Shown: positions 13,944 to 22,760, counted from the stretch's first letter. The stretch is 50,162 nucleotides of DNA from Fibrobacter sp. (GCA_024398935.1 JAKSIH010000020.1:1-50162), one strand, 5' to 3'. Translations and numbers: made by a program. The notes: a model not told the origin generated them from the letters alone.

Positions 13944-15520
13944 AGTCTATGATTTTTGATTCCATGGCGGGGAAGACAATGCTGAAAAGGACTCGGAACG
14001 GAAAGAGTTTTGGAGTGTGTGCCGCTCTGGTTGCAGGCTCTGCGCTCTTGCTTTCGCTGGTGGCCTGTTCCAGCGATTCTCGGGATGTTGCCGGCGGTGT
14101 AACCGATATTGGAAATTCCGTTGCCTCGGGTGTGGTTCTGGATGTTGCCGGCACTCCTGTAAAAGGCGCTCGGGTGGTCGCCTATTATGATTCCTGGATG
14201 CAGGATTCCATCAAGGATTCTACGGAAACGCTCTCCGATGAAAATGGCCGGTACGAACTGATGGTGGATAGCTCCGCGAACTACGTGCTGTACGCTTCCG
14301 CAGGTAGCGACTGTGGGTTTGCCTCCGCAGCGGCCGGCTCGCAGTCAGGTGCCGCGGACTCGTCGCTGGCTGGAACCGCGGGTTCGTCGCAGGCAGGTGC
14401 CGCGGCTGTCATTACCGTAGGCCCCCGCAAGACATACTCCGGGCGCATCGCAAATCGCAGCACAGGTTCAGTTCGTATCGTAGGCAGCAATGCCACTACC
14501 GCCTTGGATAGCGACGGTTACTTCTTCTTTAAGGATATGCCCTCCGGAGACATTACCATCGTCTACACGGACTCTGAAAATCCTGAAGGTGATGAATTGC
14601 TGCAAGCCCGTGTGGAATTTACCACTTATGGTTCCCGGGTTGCTTTCGTTCTCCCCGTGTTGAATTTCTATCAGGAAGATCGATCCTGGTTGGTGACGGA
14701 TCGCGGTTCCTATTACGAAGAAGGTAATGAAGGCGTTCGCATTTTCGCGCCCGATAATGAGGGCTGGGTTATTCCTCCGGCGGGCAGTTCTAGTTCGGAC
14801 GGTTCTGGCTTGGACAGTTCTAGCTCGGACGGTACCAGCTTGGACAGTTCCGCTGTCGGGTGCGCGCAGGGCGATTGCGCCGGGACGACGCTGGCTTACC
14901 TCGGCATGGACGGCACCGAAGTAGTGTACGACAACGATTCCACGTTGGCCGCCTCCGTCGAGTACGTGGAGGGTGTTTCGGGCAAGGCGATCCGCCTGAA
15001 GCCGGGGCAGTTCATCGACCTGGATTCGCTGGACCCCTGCGCCGGGGACTTTACCATCTCCCTTTGGACCAAGTGGGAAGGCCCCAACGGCGAACACCAG
15101 ATTCTTGCATCCCAGCGGGCCTACTGGAGCGATTCCACTTCACGTTTCCAGTGGCATTTTGAAAGTGCCCGCGGAAAGTTTATGGTGCTGAAAAGCCAGC
15201 CTGCCGTTCCCGAGGGATTTGCCTTTGGCGATTCATCCATCGTTCCCGTGGGGGAGTGGGCGAACCTCGTGCTGGTTTCCGAAAACCACATGGTCAGTAT
15301 GTACGTGAATGGCGTGGTTGTTGAAATGCAGGACGCCGAAGGCAATGTGGTGACTGCTAAGGAATTTGTTCCCAATGAACTGGACCGTAAGGTGCCGCTT
15401 CGCATTGGCGGCAATGAAATCGACACCGAAACCTGGAACGGCGCCATCGACGAGGTTGTGGTGGAGAATGTGGCCCACAGCGCAGAATGGATACTTGAAA
15501 AATTTAAAATGGCAAAATAG
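13940..15520 (+). CDS. LamG-type surface lipoprotein
   Basis: 526 residues with a type II signal peptide; lipobox LVAC puts the lipidated Cys at 43. Residues about 58-110 look like a carboxypeptidase-regulatory-type beta sandwich (GVVLDVAGTPVKGARVVAYY), followed by Ser/Ala/Gly linkers (SSSSDGSGLDSS repeated near 285-305). Residues about 365-515 form a LamG/concanavalin-like domain (DFTISLWTKWEG ... NGAIDEVVVENVA). Such lipoproteins probably bind carbohydrate or other surface ligands. Translation is coupled to the TIGR02147 gene. The last codons lie inside the repeat element that follows. Confidence 0.85.
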   Translation: MKSMIFDSMAGKTMLKRTRNGKSFGVCAALVAGSALLLSLVACSSDSRDVAGGVTDIGNSVASGVVLDVAGTPVKGARVVAYYDSWMQDSIKDSTETLSDENGRYELMVDSSANYVLYASAGSDCGFASAAAGSQSGAADSSLAGTAGSSQAGAAAVITVGPRKTYSGRIANRSTGSVRIVGSNATTALDSDGYFFFKDMPSGDITIVYTDSENPEGDELLQARVEFTTYGSRVAFVLPVLNFYQEDRSWLVTDRGSYYEEGNEGVRIFAPDNEGWVIPPAGSSSSDGSGLDSSSSDGTSLDSSAVGCAQGDCAGTTLAYLGMDGTEVVYDNDSTLAASVEYVEGVSGKAIRLKPGQFIDLDSLDPCAGDFTISLWTKWEGPNGEHQILASQRAYWSDSTSRFQWHFESARGKFMVLKSQPAVPEGFAFGDSSIVPVGEWANLVLVSENHMVSMYVNGVVVEMQDAEGNVVTAKEFVPNELDRKVPLRIGGNEIDTETWNGAIDEVVVENVAHSAEWILEKFKMAK

Positions 15521-15750
15521 CGGGGTTAGATGGTGAAATTGCGCCGGAACCCTGCTAAAAACGAGGGCCGTTCGGCTTAAATTACCCGTAACCCACCCGG
15601 AATTAGGTCGAAATGGGACTTTGCAGGGCTTTTTCCCCCTAAAAATATACTTTTGGTGGCTGATAAGTGTGGACAAAGTAACGGGATAGCGGGGCTCCGC
15701 TAATAAAACGTGCCACAACCCCGCCATTTCGCCGAAATAGCGAAATAAGC
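15501..15750 (+). repeat. GCGGGG/CCCCGC element, copy B
   Basis: Begins inside the last codons of the lipoprotein gene (aatttaaaatggcaaaatag then cgggg). Left hairpin 15518-15557, right hairpin 15688-15724; the right one has a less perfect stem. Shares taaattacccgtaaccc and ggtggc ... gtgtggacaaagtaa with copy A. It ends with gccgaaatagcgaa, the small hairpin that also closes copies C and D. Confidence 0.7.
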
Positions 15751-15760
15751 TACTACAATA

Positions 15761-15790
15761 AAAAAAAGACCCCGGGAGGGGTCTTTTTTT
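15761..15790. terminator. Bidirectional terminator
   Basis: AGACCCC (15767-15773), loop GGGA, GGGGTCT (15778-15784), flanked by an A run on the left and a T run on the right. It serves the minus-strand ferredoxin and can also stop readthrough from the left. Confidence 0.85.
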
Positions 15791-15810
15791 TGCAGCGTTA
15801 AGCTTAAGAA

Positions 15811-16014
15811 TTATGCTTCTTCAAACTTGATAACGCCAGCGGGGCAGCCTGCAGCTGCGTCCTTGATAGCTTCTTCGTTAGCAGCGAGATCAGCGTCAGC
15901 CTTAACCTGCATCTTTTCAGGAACGGTGAAAACTGCGTCGCAAGTAGCTTCGCAAGCACCGCAGGAAACGCATTCGTCGGAAGATTCGTCGAGCCAAACC
16001 TTAGTAATAGCCAT
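15811..16014 (-). CDS. Small [4Fe-4S] ferredoxin
   Basis: 67 residues from the ATG at 16014, preceded by AGAGG. Cysteines C15, C18 and C21 (CVSCGAC) with C57 in AAGCPAG give the ligand set for a single [4Fe-4S] cluster, and an extra C25 follows. Acidic throughout, as usual for a ferredoxin; length is typical of one-cluster types. It would pass electrons in anaerobic metabolism; partner unknown. An upstream in-frame extension to 16083 lacks a ribosome site. Single gene with its own terminator, divergent from argB. Confidence 0.9.
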   Translation of the reverse strand: MAITKVWLDESSDECVSCGACEATCDAVFTVPEKMQVKADADLAANEEAIKDAAAGCPAGVIKFEEA

Positions 16015-16173
16015 GTTATACCTCTTTTGGGGTTGTTGTACTTGTGTTTGCGTTAAATATAACAAAAACCATTGTGAACGCACAATGTTTTTCTAAATTT
16101 TCTTGTACAGAATAACCGCCGGCGGCCCCCGTTTTACACCCGCCGGCATAACCAAGTGAGGACATCACAGAAA

Positions 16174-16965
16174 ATGAAAAAAGTGGTTGTAAAAATTGGT
16201 GGCAGCCTGGCTATTGACGAAGCCAAGTTGGCCGATTTTGTGGCAGCAGTTTCCAAGCTTCCGGCTATGGGCTGCCAGGTCGCCGTTGTACACGGTGGTG
16301 GCAAGGACATTAACGAAAATATCGCCCTGCTGCGAGAACAGCCCACTTTTATCGATGGCCTCCGAGTAACTACTCCCGGCATTATGAAGATGGTGGAGAT
16401 GACCCTCTCCGGCCACGTGAACAAGAAGCTGGTCCGTATGCTTGAAAGCAATGGCTGCGATGCAGTAGGAATTTCTGGTGTCGACGCAAAGCTCTTTGAA
16501 GTTGAAAAGAAACAGGGCAAGGTTGATCTTGGTCTGGTGGGCGAAGTCAAGAAGGTTAATCCCAAGATTGTGGAAGCCTTGTGGTCTGCAGGTATGGTTC
16601 CTGTAGTGAGCCCCATTTCCATTGGTCCCGACGAAAATGGCAACAACGTCAGCTGGAACGTGAATGCGGACACCGCTGCAAGCGAACTGGCTGTGGCACT
16701 TCAGGCCGATCAGTTTGTGCTGGTAAGCGATGTTCCGGGCGTCATGGACGAAACCAAGACCGTCATTCCCGAACTGACCAACGATGCAGCTGAAGCCCTC
16801 ATCGAGTCTGGCGTCATCAACGGTGGCATGATTCCCAAGGTTCGCGAAAGCTTCAAGTCCATCGATCGCGGTCTCAAGTCCATTCACATCGTGGGCTGGA
16901 AGGATGCTGAACATTTCGTGAAGCAGATTAACGGCGAACTGAACTACGGAACTATTCTCGGCTAA
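16174..16965 (+). CDS. argB: Acetylglutamate kinase
   Basis: 263 residues from the ATG at 16174 (an extension to 16156 is unlikely). MKKVVVKIGGSLAIDEAKLA carries the Lys and Gly-rich ATP-site start, VVHGGGKDIN the substrate/phosphate loop, and SWNVNADTAASELAVAL and GVINGGMIPKV the acetylglutamate and nucleotide segments of the family. It phosphorylates N-acetylglutamate in arginine synthesis. argD follows 124 bp later across a heptamer repeat, so the two probably form one transcription unit. Confidence 0.95.
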   Translation: MKKVVVKIGGSLAIDEAKLADFVAAVSKLPAMGCQVAVVHGGGKDINENIALLREQPTFIDGLRVTTPGIMKMVEMTLSGHVNKKLVRMLESNGCDAVGISGVDAKLFEVEKKQGKVDLGLVGEVKKVNPKIVEALWSAGMVPVVSPISIGPDENGNNVSWNVNADTAASELAVALQADQFVLVSDVPGVMDETKTVIPELTNDAAEALIESGVINGGMIPKVRESFKSIDRGLKSIHIVGWKDAEHFVKQINGELNYGTILG

Positions 16966-16972
16966 GACGAGG

Positions 16973-17073
16973 TTGATTGATAATGGATAATTGATAATTG
17001 ATGATTTTAAATAATCGCGGCTTCGCCGCCTAGCTTTCTAATTATCAATCATCAATCTTCAATTCTCAATTAA
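16973..17073. repeat. Heptamer inverted-repeat element upstream of argD
   Basis: Left array of 7-bp units (ttgattg ataatgg ataattg and onward to 17007), a GC-rich hairpin GCGGC TTC GCCGC near 17016-17028, then a right array (aattatc aatcatc aatcttc, then aattctc) that is roughly the reverse complement of the left. Ends just before the argD ribosome site AAGGA. Similar heptamer design at 44035 and 45176. Confidence 0.7.
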
Positions 17074-17089
17074 AAAAAAGGATTTTATT

Positions 17090-18283
17090 ATGAGCTTTTT
17101 AGAGCAGGATAAGAATGTCATTGCCCCGCTGTATGGCAAGGCTGACATTGAAATTGTAAAGGGCGAAGGCTCTTACCTCATCGACTCCAAGGGCGACAAG
17201 TACCTGGACTTCGTTGCTGGTATTGCAGTGAACGCCCTGGGCCATCAGAACAAGGCCATCAAGGAAGCGGTTGCAAAGCAGATGGATTGCTTCAACCACA
17301 TCTCCAACCTTTATGTGAACAAGCCCCAGGTTGAATTGGGTAAGAAGCTTCTGGAAATCACTGGCTTCGACAAGGCTTTCTTCTGCAACTCCGGTACCGA
17401 AGCTAACGAAGGCTGCATCAAGTTTGCACGTAAGTACTTCGATCGCAAGGGCGAACCCAACAGGCTGAAGATCATCACCTTCGTGAACAGCTTCCACGGC
17501 AGAACTTTCGCAGCTCTTTCTGCAACCGGTCAGCCGGCTCTGCGCGAAGGCTTCGGCAACATGCCGGGCGACTTTGTACACGTGAAGTGGAACGACTGCG
17601 CCGCCCTGAAGGCTGAGGTCAATAAGGACACCTGCGCCATCATGCTGGAATCTCTGGCTGCCGAAGGCGGCGTCATGACTCTCTCCGCAGAAATGGTGGA
17701 AACCATCAACAGCCTCCAGAAGGAATTCGGCGTGCTGGTAATTGTTGACGAAGTCCAGGCAGGCTGCGGCCGTCTCGGAACCTTCCTCGGCTTTGAAAAG
17801 TACGGCTTGAATCCGGACCTGGTCTCCCTGGCCAAGGGTATCGGTGGCGGCCTTCCGCTGGGCGCTGTTCTTCTCCGTCAGAAGATTGCGGACGAACTGA
17901 AGGCTGGCGACCACGGTACAACTTTCGGTGGTAACCCCATCGCTTGCGCTGCAGGTCTCGCTGTAGTGAACCAGGTTGCAGAACCTGCCTTGTTGAAGAA
18001 TGTTGCAGAACGTTCCGCTCAGATCCGCACCGCTCTGGCTGACATCAAGGCCAAGTACAGCGCTATCAAGGAAATCCGCGGTGAAGGCTTGATCGTGGGC
18101 CTCGCTCTGGATGAATCCTTGCCGGTGGGTAACGTTGTTGCTGCTGCCCGCGCAGAAAAGCTCATGGTGCTCAGCGCCAAGGGCAATGTGCTCCGTATGC
18201 TTCCGCCGCTGAACATCAGCGCAGCCGAAGTGGACGAAGCCATGGCAAAGCTAGCTGCAGCATTTGCTGCGGTTTGCGCTTAA
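17090..18283 (+). CDS. argD: Acetylornithine aminotransferase
   Basis: 397 residues, a class III PLP aminotransferase. FVAGIAVNALGH, FFCNSGTEANEGCIKFAR and SFHGRTFAALSATGQP are family signatures; the PLP Lys is K249 in SLAKGIGGGLPLG; the Asp binding the pyridine nitrogen is in VIVDEVQAGCGR; TTFGGNPIACAAG closes the site. It converts N-acetylglutamate semialdehyde to acetylornithine. The usual E-P-x-x-G-E-G-G segment reads ESLAAEGGV, a small deviation. Ribosome site AAGGA 8 bp upstream. Repeat copy C begins about 12 bp after the stop. Confidence 0.93.
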   Translation: MSFLEQDKNVIAPLYGKADIEIVKGEGSYLIDSKGDKYLDFVAGIAVNALGHQNKAIKEAVAKQMDCFNHISNLYVNKPQVELGKKLLEITGFDKAFFCNSGTEANEGCIKFARKYFDRKGEPNRLKIITFVNSFHGRTFAALSATGQPALREGFGNMPGDFVHVKWNDCAALKAEVNKDTCAIMLESLAAEGGVMTLSAEMVETINSLQKEFGVLVIVDEVQAGCGRLGTFLGFEKYGLNPDLVSLAKGIGGGLPLGAVLLRQKIADELKAGDHGTTFGGNPIACAAGLAVVNQVAEPALLKNVAERSAQIRTALADIKAKYSAIKEIRGEGLIVGLALDESLPVGNVVAAARAEKLMVLSAKGNVLRMLPPLNISAAEVDEAMAKLAAAFAAVCA

Positions 18284-18294
18284 AATTTTAAACT

Positions 18295-18571
18295 CGCAAA
18301 AAGGCGGGGTTCAGGTCTAAAAGTGGCCGAGAACCCCGCTTTTTTTTGTCCCATTTGTTTTGGGTAATGGGTATTGTATCTTTGGGTGCAGGCTTAGTGG
18401 ATTCTAAGGCATCCGTGCTAGCGGGGGTGCAATGGAAAAATTACCCGTAACCCCGCTTGAATAGAGACGGACCATGGTTTGCGAACCAGCCTGCCACGAA
18501 TAAACTAATAGAAAGGCGGGGCTGTGAGCGAATTTCAACTCACAACCCCACCAAATCGACGATTTAGCGAA
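18295..18571 (+). repeat. GCGGGG/CCCCGC element, copy C (277 bp)
   Basis: Left hairpin aaGGCGGGGTTC ... GAACCCCGCTTTTTTTT (about 18301-18348), a good terminator for argD. A middle pairing near 18419-18456 (agcggggg ... aaccccgct) and a right hairpin near 18513-18553 follow, then gacgatttagcgaa. Matches copy D at offset 1330 without gaps, with 10 mismatches counted by eye. Confidence 0.9.
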
Positions 18572-18599
18572 CGCGCACAAAATTTATTATATTTCCGCT

Positions 18600-18619
18600 A
18601 ACGGATTTTCCGTTTTTTT
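18600..18619 (+). terminator. Terminator-like hairpin in front of the nuclease-like gene
   Basis: AACGGA (18600-18605), loop TTT, TCCGTT (18609-18614), then a T run. It lies between repeat C and the gene at 18724, so it could insulate the gene from argD transcription. The rest of 18572-18723 is AT-rich and includes a small AACGCGGTTTCGCGTT hairpin near 18684. Confidence 0.5.
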
Positions 18620-18723
18620 GTGGCAGTATTCTGCCTTAGATTATTTTCTAGATCATTTTTTATATCCAAACATTAAGTGAATGAACGCGGTTTCGCGTTG
18701 TAAAAAGCGCTTTTAGAAAGTGC

Positions 18724-19611
18724 ATGTCAAAAAAAATGGAAAAAGAAATAGAACTTTTATCTAAGGATAGGCTGCTGCCCTTAGTTCAAAATCGCATCGC
18801 AGAGTTTGAAGAACTTGTTTTAAAACTGAGGGCATCTTTGAGTGATGCTCCTTCAGGTTTTCTCAGCATTTCGCCTCATCAAGGATCTTATCAATACTTT
18901 CTTGTTGCTGAAAATGCGAGAAGAACAGAAACATATATCCCTCGGGAAAAAATTGAAACAGCAAGAAAACTTGCCCAGCGAGACTACAATCGTAGAATGC
19001 TTTCGGAGATGCTTGTTCAGCTTAACGCACTGAAAAAATTTGAGAAAAAATATGTTGCCCAAAAACTGGAGGGATATTTTGAAACGCTGCACACGGCCAG
19101 GCGCTCGCTAGTTACCCCTCTACTACTTCCGAATGAAGATTTTGCCGCGCTTTGGCAAAGTGTTCCTTATGAAGGTCGTCCCTTTGAAGATGATGCTTGC
19201 GACTTGCGAACTGCAAACGGTGAACGGGTTCGGTCCAAGTCTGAAATCATTATTGCGGATACATTATTTCGCTTAGGGATTCCCTATCGTTATGAATACC
19301 CGCACTTATTCTTAAAAACTGAAGATGTTATGCAAACGGAAAAGAGTAAACGAAAGAATTTACGAACCCGTTCCATTCGCATTTTTCCCGATTTTACCTG
19401 TTTGAATGTTAGAACCCGCGGTGAGTACATCTGGGAACATTTTGGGCTGGTTGATTCTCCATCTTATGCAGAAAATGTGAATGAAAAATTATGCATGTAT
19501 GCGGCCAATGATTTTTATTACGGTCAAAATCTTATTATGACTCAGGAAACAAAAGATAAGCCATTGTCCCCGTGGATGGTGGAGCGGCTTGCCCGTCGTT
19601 TTTTGTTGTAG
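18724..19611 (+). CDS. PD-(D/E)XK nuclease-like protein between two direct repeats
   Basis: 295 residues. Residues 1-130 look helical, possibly coiled coil (MLSEMLVQLNALKKFEKKYV). The C-terminal half has RSKSEIIIADTLFRLGIPY (E174), IFPDFTCL (D223) and IWEHFGLVD (E238, H239), in the order of a PD-(D/E)XK core with His where Lys is usual. TQETKDKPLSPWMVERLARR closes it. This pattern is known from uncharacterised proteins of Gram-positive bacteria (SKSE ... PDF ... WEHFG). Codon use differs from argB and argD (AT-richer). Alone between repeats C and D, it looks like an acquired single-gene cassette. Nuclease activity is inferred. Confidence 0.75.
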   Translation: MSKKMEKEIELLSKDRLLPLVQNRIAEFEELVLKLRASLSDAPSGFLSISPHQGSYQYFLVAENARRTETYIPREKIETARKLAQRDYNRRMLSEMLVQLNALKKFEKKYVAQKLEGYFETLHTARRSLVTPLLLPNEDFAALWQSVPYEGRPFEDDACDLRTANGERVRSKSEIIIADTLFRLGIPYRYEYPHLFLKTEDVMQTEKSKRKNLRTRSIRIFPDFTCLNVRTRGEYIWEHFGLVDSPSYAENVNEKLCMYAANDFYYGQNLIMTQETKDKPLSPWMVERLARRFLL

Positions 19612-19624
19612 AAAAATTTATTTC

Positions 19625-19901
19625 CGCAAAAAAGCGGGGTTCAGGTCTAAAAGTGGCCGAGAACCCCGCTTTTTTTTGTCCCATTTGTTTTGGGTAATGG
19701 GTATTGTATCTTTGGGTGCAGGCTTAGTGGGTTCTAAGGCGTCCGTGCTAGCGGGGGTGCAATGAAAAAAATACCCGTAACCCCGCTTGAATAGAGACGG
19801 ACCATGGTTTGTGAACCAGCCTGCCACGAATAAACTAATAGAAAAGCGGGGCTGTGAGCGAATTTCAACTCACAACCCCGCCAAATCAGCGATTTAGCGA
19901 A
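19625..19901 (+). repeat. GCGGGG/CCCCGC element, copy D (277 bp)
   Basis: Near-identical to copy C (offset 1330, 10 mismatches in 277). Starts 13 bp after the stop of the nuclease-like gene and runs to the stop codon of the convergent radical SAM gene. Left hairpin with a long T run is a likely terminator for the nuclease-like gene. Confidence 0.9.
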
Positions 19902-19902
19902 T

Positions 19903-21426
19903 CTACGCCTTATTAGTAGGAGCCTGTCTTGCGACTGGAGCCAGCTGGCCGTGCTTGCGGAACAGGTGCTTGACCAAGGTGCTAAAGCCGCGGAACACGC
20001 GATAGCGTTCGCGGGGATTCTTCAGCGCCATGATAGCCTGATGCCAGATATAGCTGGGACGCAGGTAGAATTCGCGGCGGGCCTTGTCGCAGAAGTCCAC
20101 CAGGGCCTGGCTGGTAAGCTTTCCGCGCTGGATGGTGGTGCGGTGGAAGCCGTCCTTGTCCAGCCACTGGTTGTAGTCGCGGGACTTGAGGGCGCCGGAT
20201 TCCAGGGCTTCCTTGTAGGCTTCGGTACCAGGATATGCCATGATGGGGTAGAACTGGGCCGTGTTGGGGTTCAACTTCTTGGCGTAGTTCAAGGTCATGC
20301 GAAGGGTCTTGGGCGTATCGCCCGGGTTACCCACCATAAAGCAGCCGTGAACCAAGAGACCGACCTTGCGGGCGTTCTTGGTGAACTCGATTGCCTTGTC
20401 GGTGTTCTTGATACCCTTGTGGATGTTCTGCAGCACTTCCGGGGAAGCGCTTTCGAAGCCCACGCACATTTCGCGGCCGCCGGCCTTCTTCATGAGCTTC
20501 AGCAAATCCAGGGGAACGTCGGCGCGGGCGTTGCAGCTCCAGGTAATCTTCAACTTGCGTTCAAGAATCAGGTTGCAAATCTGGCGCACGTGTTCGTGGC
20601 TTGCGGTAAAGGTATCGTCCTCGAAGAAGACTTCGCCCAGGTCCTTGAAATTCTTCTTGATGTATTCCAGTTCGTCCACCACGTCCTTGGGGTCGCGACG
20701 GCGGAACTTGTGACCGTTCAGAGTCTGCGGGATCACGCAGTAGCTGCAGTGGTTGGGGCAGCCTCGTCCGGAAAGGATCACGATGATGGGGTTCAGGTTT
20801 GCGCCGTAGAAATACTTCTTGTAGCACTTGTACAAATGCTTGCGGTAAACCTTGGAGACCCAGGGAATTTCGTTGAGGTTCTCGATCTTGGGACCTTCCG
20901 GCTGGAAGTCCACCTTGCCTTCGGCGGTTCGGTAGGCGAGGCCCGGGAACTGGCCGATGGAGGAGGCTCCCTCATCACCACGGAGGGCGCGGACCAGGTT
21001 CCTGCAGGTGTAGTCGGCTTCGCCGATAATCACGTAGTCCAGGGCCGGTTCCATTTCCATGGATTCCAGAGGTTCGGCGGTAGCGTGGGTGCCCATGATG
21101 GCAACCTTGATACCGGGGCAAACGGCGCCCACCTGTTCCTTGATGGCTTTTACAACCTTAAGATCGTTAATAATGCTTGGGGTACTGGTGCTGCAAATCA
21201 CCAGTTCGGGAGCAAACTTCTTGATGCCTTCCAGAGTCTGAGGAAGGTCCAGAGACATGGCGGGACTGTCGATAAGCTGGATTTCGTTGCCGTCTGCTTC
21301 GCAAACGCCTGCGGCATAGCTTAAGAACATGGGCCAGTAAAGGGTACTGGACTTGGTCACGCATGGACTGCGGGATTCCCGACTAAACATCGGGTGAAAA
21401 GGCGGATTTAAAAATGTTACGCGCAT
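19903..21426 (-). CDS. B12-binding-type radical SAM protein
   Basis: 507 residues from the ATG at 21426 (a TTG at 21438 is also in frame). The N-terminal 150 residues form a cobalamin-binding-like Rossmann domain (VTFLNPPFHPM, VICSTSTPSIINDLKVVKAI, VAIMGTHATAEP, VIIGEAD), though the classical D-x-H-x-x-G is not evident. The radical SAM cluster motif is GRGCPNHCSYC (C223, C227, C230), with FFEDDTFTA and VGFESASPEVLQNIHKG further on, as in the BchE/HpnP/methyltransferase group. The C-terminal 60 residues are basic. Substrate unknown; lipid or cell-envelope methylation is one possibility. Confidence 0.85.
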   Translation of the reverse strand: MRVTFLNPPFHPMFSRESRSPCVTKSSTLYWPMFLSYAAGVCEADGNEIQLIDSPAMSLDLPQTLEGIKKFAPELVICSTSTPSIINDLKVVKAIKEQVGAVCPGIKVAIMGTHATAEPLESMEMEPALDYVIIGEADYTCRNLVRALRGDEGASSIGQFPGLAYRTAEGKVDFQPEGPKIENLNEIPWVSKVYRKHLYKCYKKYFYGANLNPIIVILSGRGCPNHCSYCVIPQTLNGHKFRRRDPKDVVDELEYIKKNFKDLGEVFFEDDTFTASHEHVRQICNLILERKLKITWSCNARADVPLDLLKLMKKAGGREMCVGFESASPEVLQNIHKGIKNTDKAIEFTKNARKVGLLVHGCFMVGNPGDTPKTLRMTLNYAKKLNPNTAQFYPIMAYPGTEAYKEALESGALKSRDYNQWLDKDGFHRTTIQRGKLTSQALVDFCDKARREFYLRPSYIWHQAIMALKNPRERYRVFRGFSTLVKHLFRKHGQLAPVARQAPTNKA

Positions 21427-21477
21427 AAGCCATGGCAAAATACATTATTATTGACGAATAAACTACATTTTAAGAAA

Positions 21478-22122
21478 ATGAATACCTTTTTTTACTCCAT
21501 AATTCTGAGTGGCGTCCTGCTTGCCGGTGGAATTTCCGCCGCGTTTGCCCAAATGGTGCAAAAATCCGCAGAAAATCCGGTGCCAGCACCTGCTCTGGAT
21601 ACGGTCAAGACCACCTTTGCCGATGGCAAGCTGGCCCGAGTCTACACGGTACTGAAGGGTACGGAAATCCGCGAAGGCCTATCCGTTAGCTACCATCCCA
21701 ATGGCAAGGTTGCGGTGGAGGCACCCTATGCGAACGGCGTCTTAAACGGCGTGCTCCGAACCTATTTTGAGAACGGCAATCTTTGGCAGACCATCGGTTA
21801 TAAGGACGGGGACGAGGAAGGCGTTTCCATGACCTATTTCGAGAATGGAAAGAAGAAAAAAAAGGAAACCTACAAGGAAGGCGTCCTCTTTGGTGCCGTG
21901 GAGGAATACAGCACCGAAGGCAAGCTCCAGCGCCGTATTCCCTATGAAAACGGTCAGGTCCACGGGATGGCGAAAATCTTCGACGAGAAGGGGGCCGTTG
22001 TCGAGGAAATGTCCTTTGACCATGGGCTTCGTCAGGGGCCGTACCGCAGGTACAAAAAAGGCCTCATGATTCTTGAGGCAAAGTTTGAACAGAACCGCTG
22101 TGTAGAAAACTGTAACTTCTAG
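21478..22122 (+). CDS. Secreted YwqK/MORN-repeat protein
   Basis: 214 residues from the ATG at 21478. A signal peptide ends at AAFA (FFYSIILSGVLLAGGISAAFA). The rest is a series of about 22-residue MORN_2/YwqK-type repeats (LSVSYHPNGKVAVEAPYANG, LRTYFENGNLWQTIGYKDG, SMTYFENGKKKKKETYKEG and so on). Family proteins carry toxin-antitoxin style names but most have no tested role. Divergent from the radical SAM gene. Confidence 0.85.
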   Translation: MNTFFYSIILSGVLLAGGISAAFAQMVQKSAENPVPAPALDTVKTTFADGKLARVYTVLKGTEIREGLSVSYHPNGKVAVEAPYANGVLNGVLRTYFENGNLWQTIGYKDGDEEGVSMTYFENGKKKKKETYKEGVLFGAVEEYSTEGKLQRRIPYENGQVHGMAKIFDEKGAVVEEMSFDHGLRQGPYRRYKKGLMILEAKFEQNRCVENCNF

Positions 22123-22237
22123 ATATAGAGGGGCTCCTCTAGACTCCCCGTCGCGGTGCTGCGGCATCACAAGCGCATTGCGCTTGCTTGCCTTGCCCAG
22201 CTCGTTTGAGGGAAGCGAAGCTTCCATTCAAATTTTT

Positions 22238-22717
22238 CTAAAATCTTTCTCCCGCATTGAAAAAGTCAATGGCGGAGGAATCTATCCCTATTACCTGATC
22301 CTTATTATTGTACGTGTAGACTAGCTTGTAGGATTCCTTGACTAAGGGTTCCGCCTCTACACAGATATATTTTTTTGCGAGGTTCGTATCTATGGGGAAT
22401 GTCAGGTTCTCAAAGTCCCTGCAACGGTATTCGTTGGAATATCTTCCTTCAATTTCCCGGAGCTTCTCGTCGTACCGTATAAAGTAATGGTGACAGCCAT
22501 CGAAAGTGCAGCCGGCTCCAAAAACCTTTTTGCCATTCTTGTCGTACTCGTACCACTGGTTTGTTGCTGGCGGCGTGTATTTCCAGACCAGCAGACCATC
22601 CTTGAAAATTTGATTTTCACGGATTTCATATTCCGGGCTGCTGCTGTCGTCGCAACCGCAGGCTACAAGGATGGCGGCTGCCAGTGCGACGGGTAATAAG
22701 AATGTTGCCCCCTTCAT
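22238..22717 (-). CDS. Small lipoprotein of unknown function
   Basis: 159 residues. Type II signal peptide with lipobox LVAC, lipidated Cys at 20, then Asp/Ser-rich linker (CDDSSSPEY). The mature part has short beta-strand repeats with Tyr (WYEYDKNGKKVFGAG, YFIRYDEKLREIEGR), somewhat like RHS/YD or YwqK-type sequence, but I do not recognise the family. Convergent with the YwqK-like gene; the 115 bp between holds several small palindromes (AGAGGGGCTCCTCT at about 22126, AAGCGCATTGCGCTT near 22171). Confidence 0.75.
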   Translation of the reverse strand: MKGATFLLPVALAAAILVACGCDDSSSPEYEIRENQIFKDGLLVWKYTPPATNQWYEYDKNGKKVFGAGCTFDGCHHYFIRYDEKLREIEGRYSNEYRCRDFENLTFPIDTNLAKKYICVEAEPLVKESYKLVYTYNNKDQVIGIDSSAIDFFNAGERF

Positions 22718-22760
22718 GATGACGCTTCTATTCGCTTTATTCCGAACTGTTCCCGGCAGC

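Noticed and set aside
18295..19901. CRISPR or integron cassette array
   Set aside because: Only two long repeats around one gene, no short regular spacers and no integrase; the repeats are far longer than attC sites and lack their core sites.
19951..21324. 457-codon plus-strand frame opposite the radical SAM gene
   Set aside because: Antisense shadow; the minus-strand protein has clear catalytic motifs.
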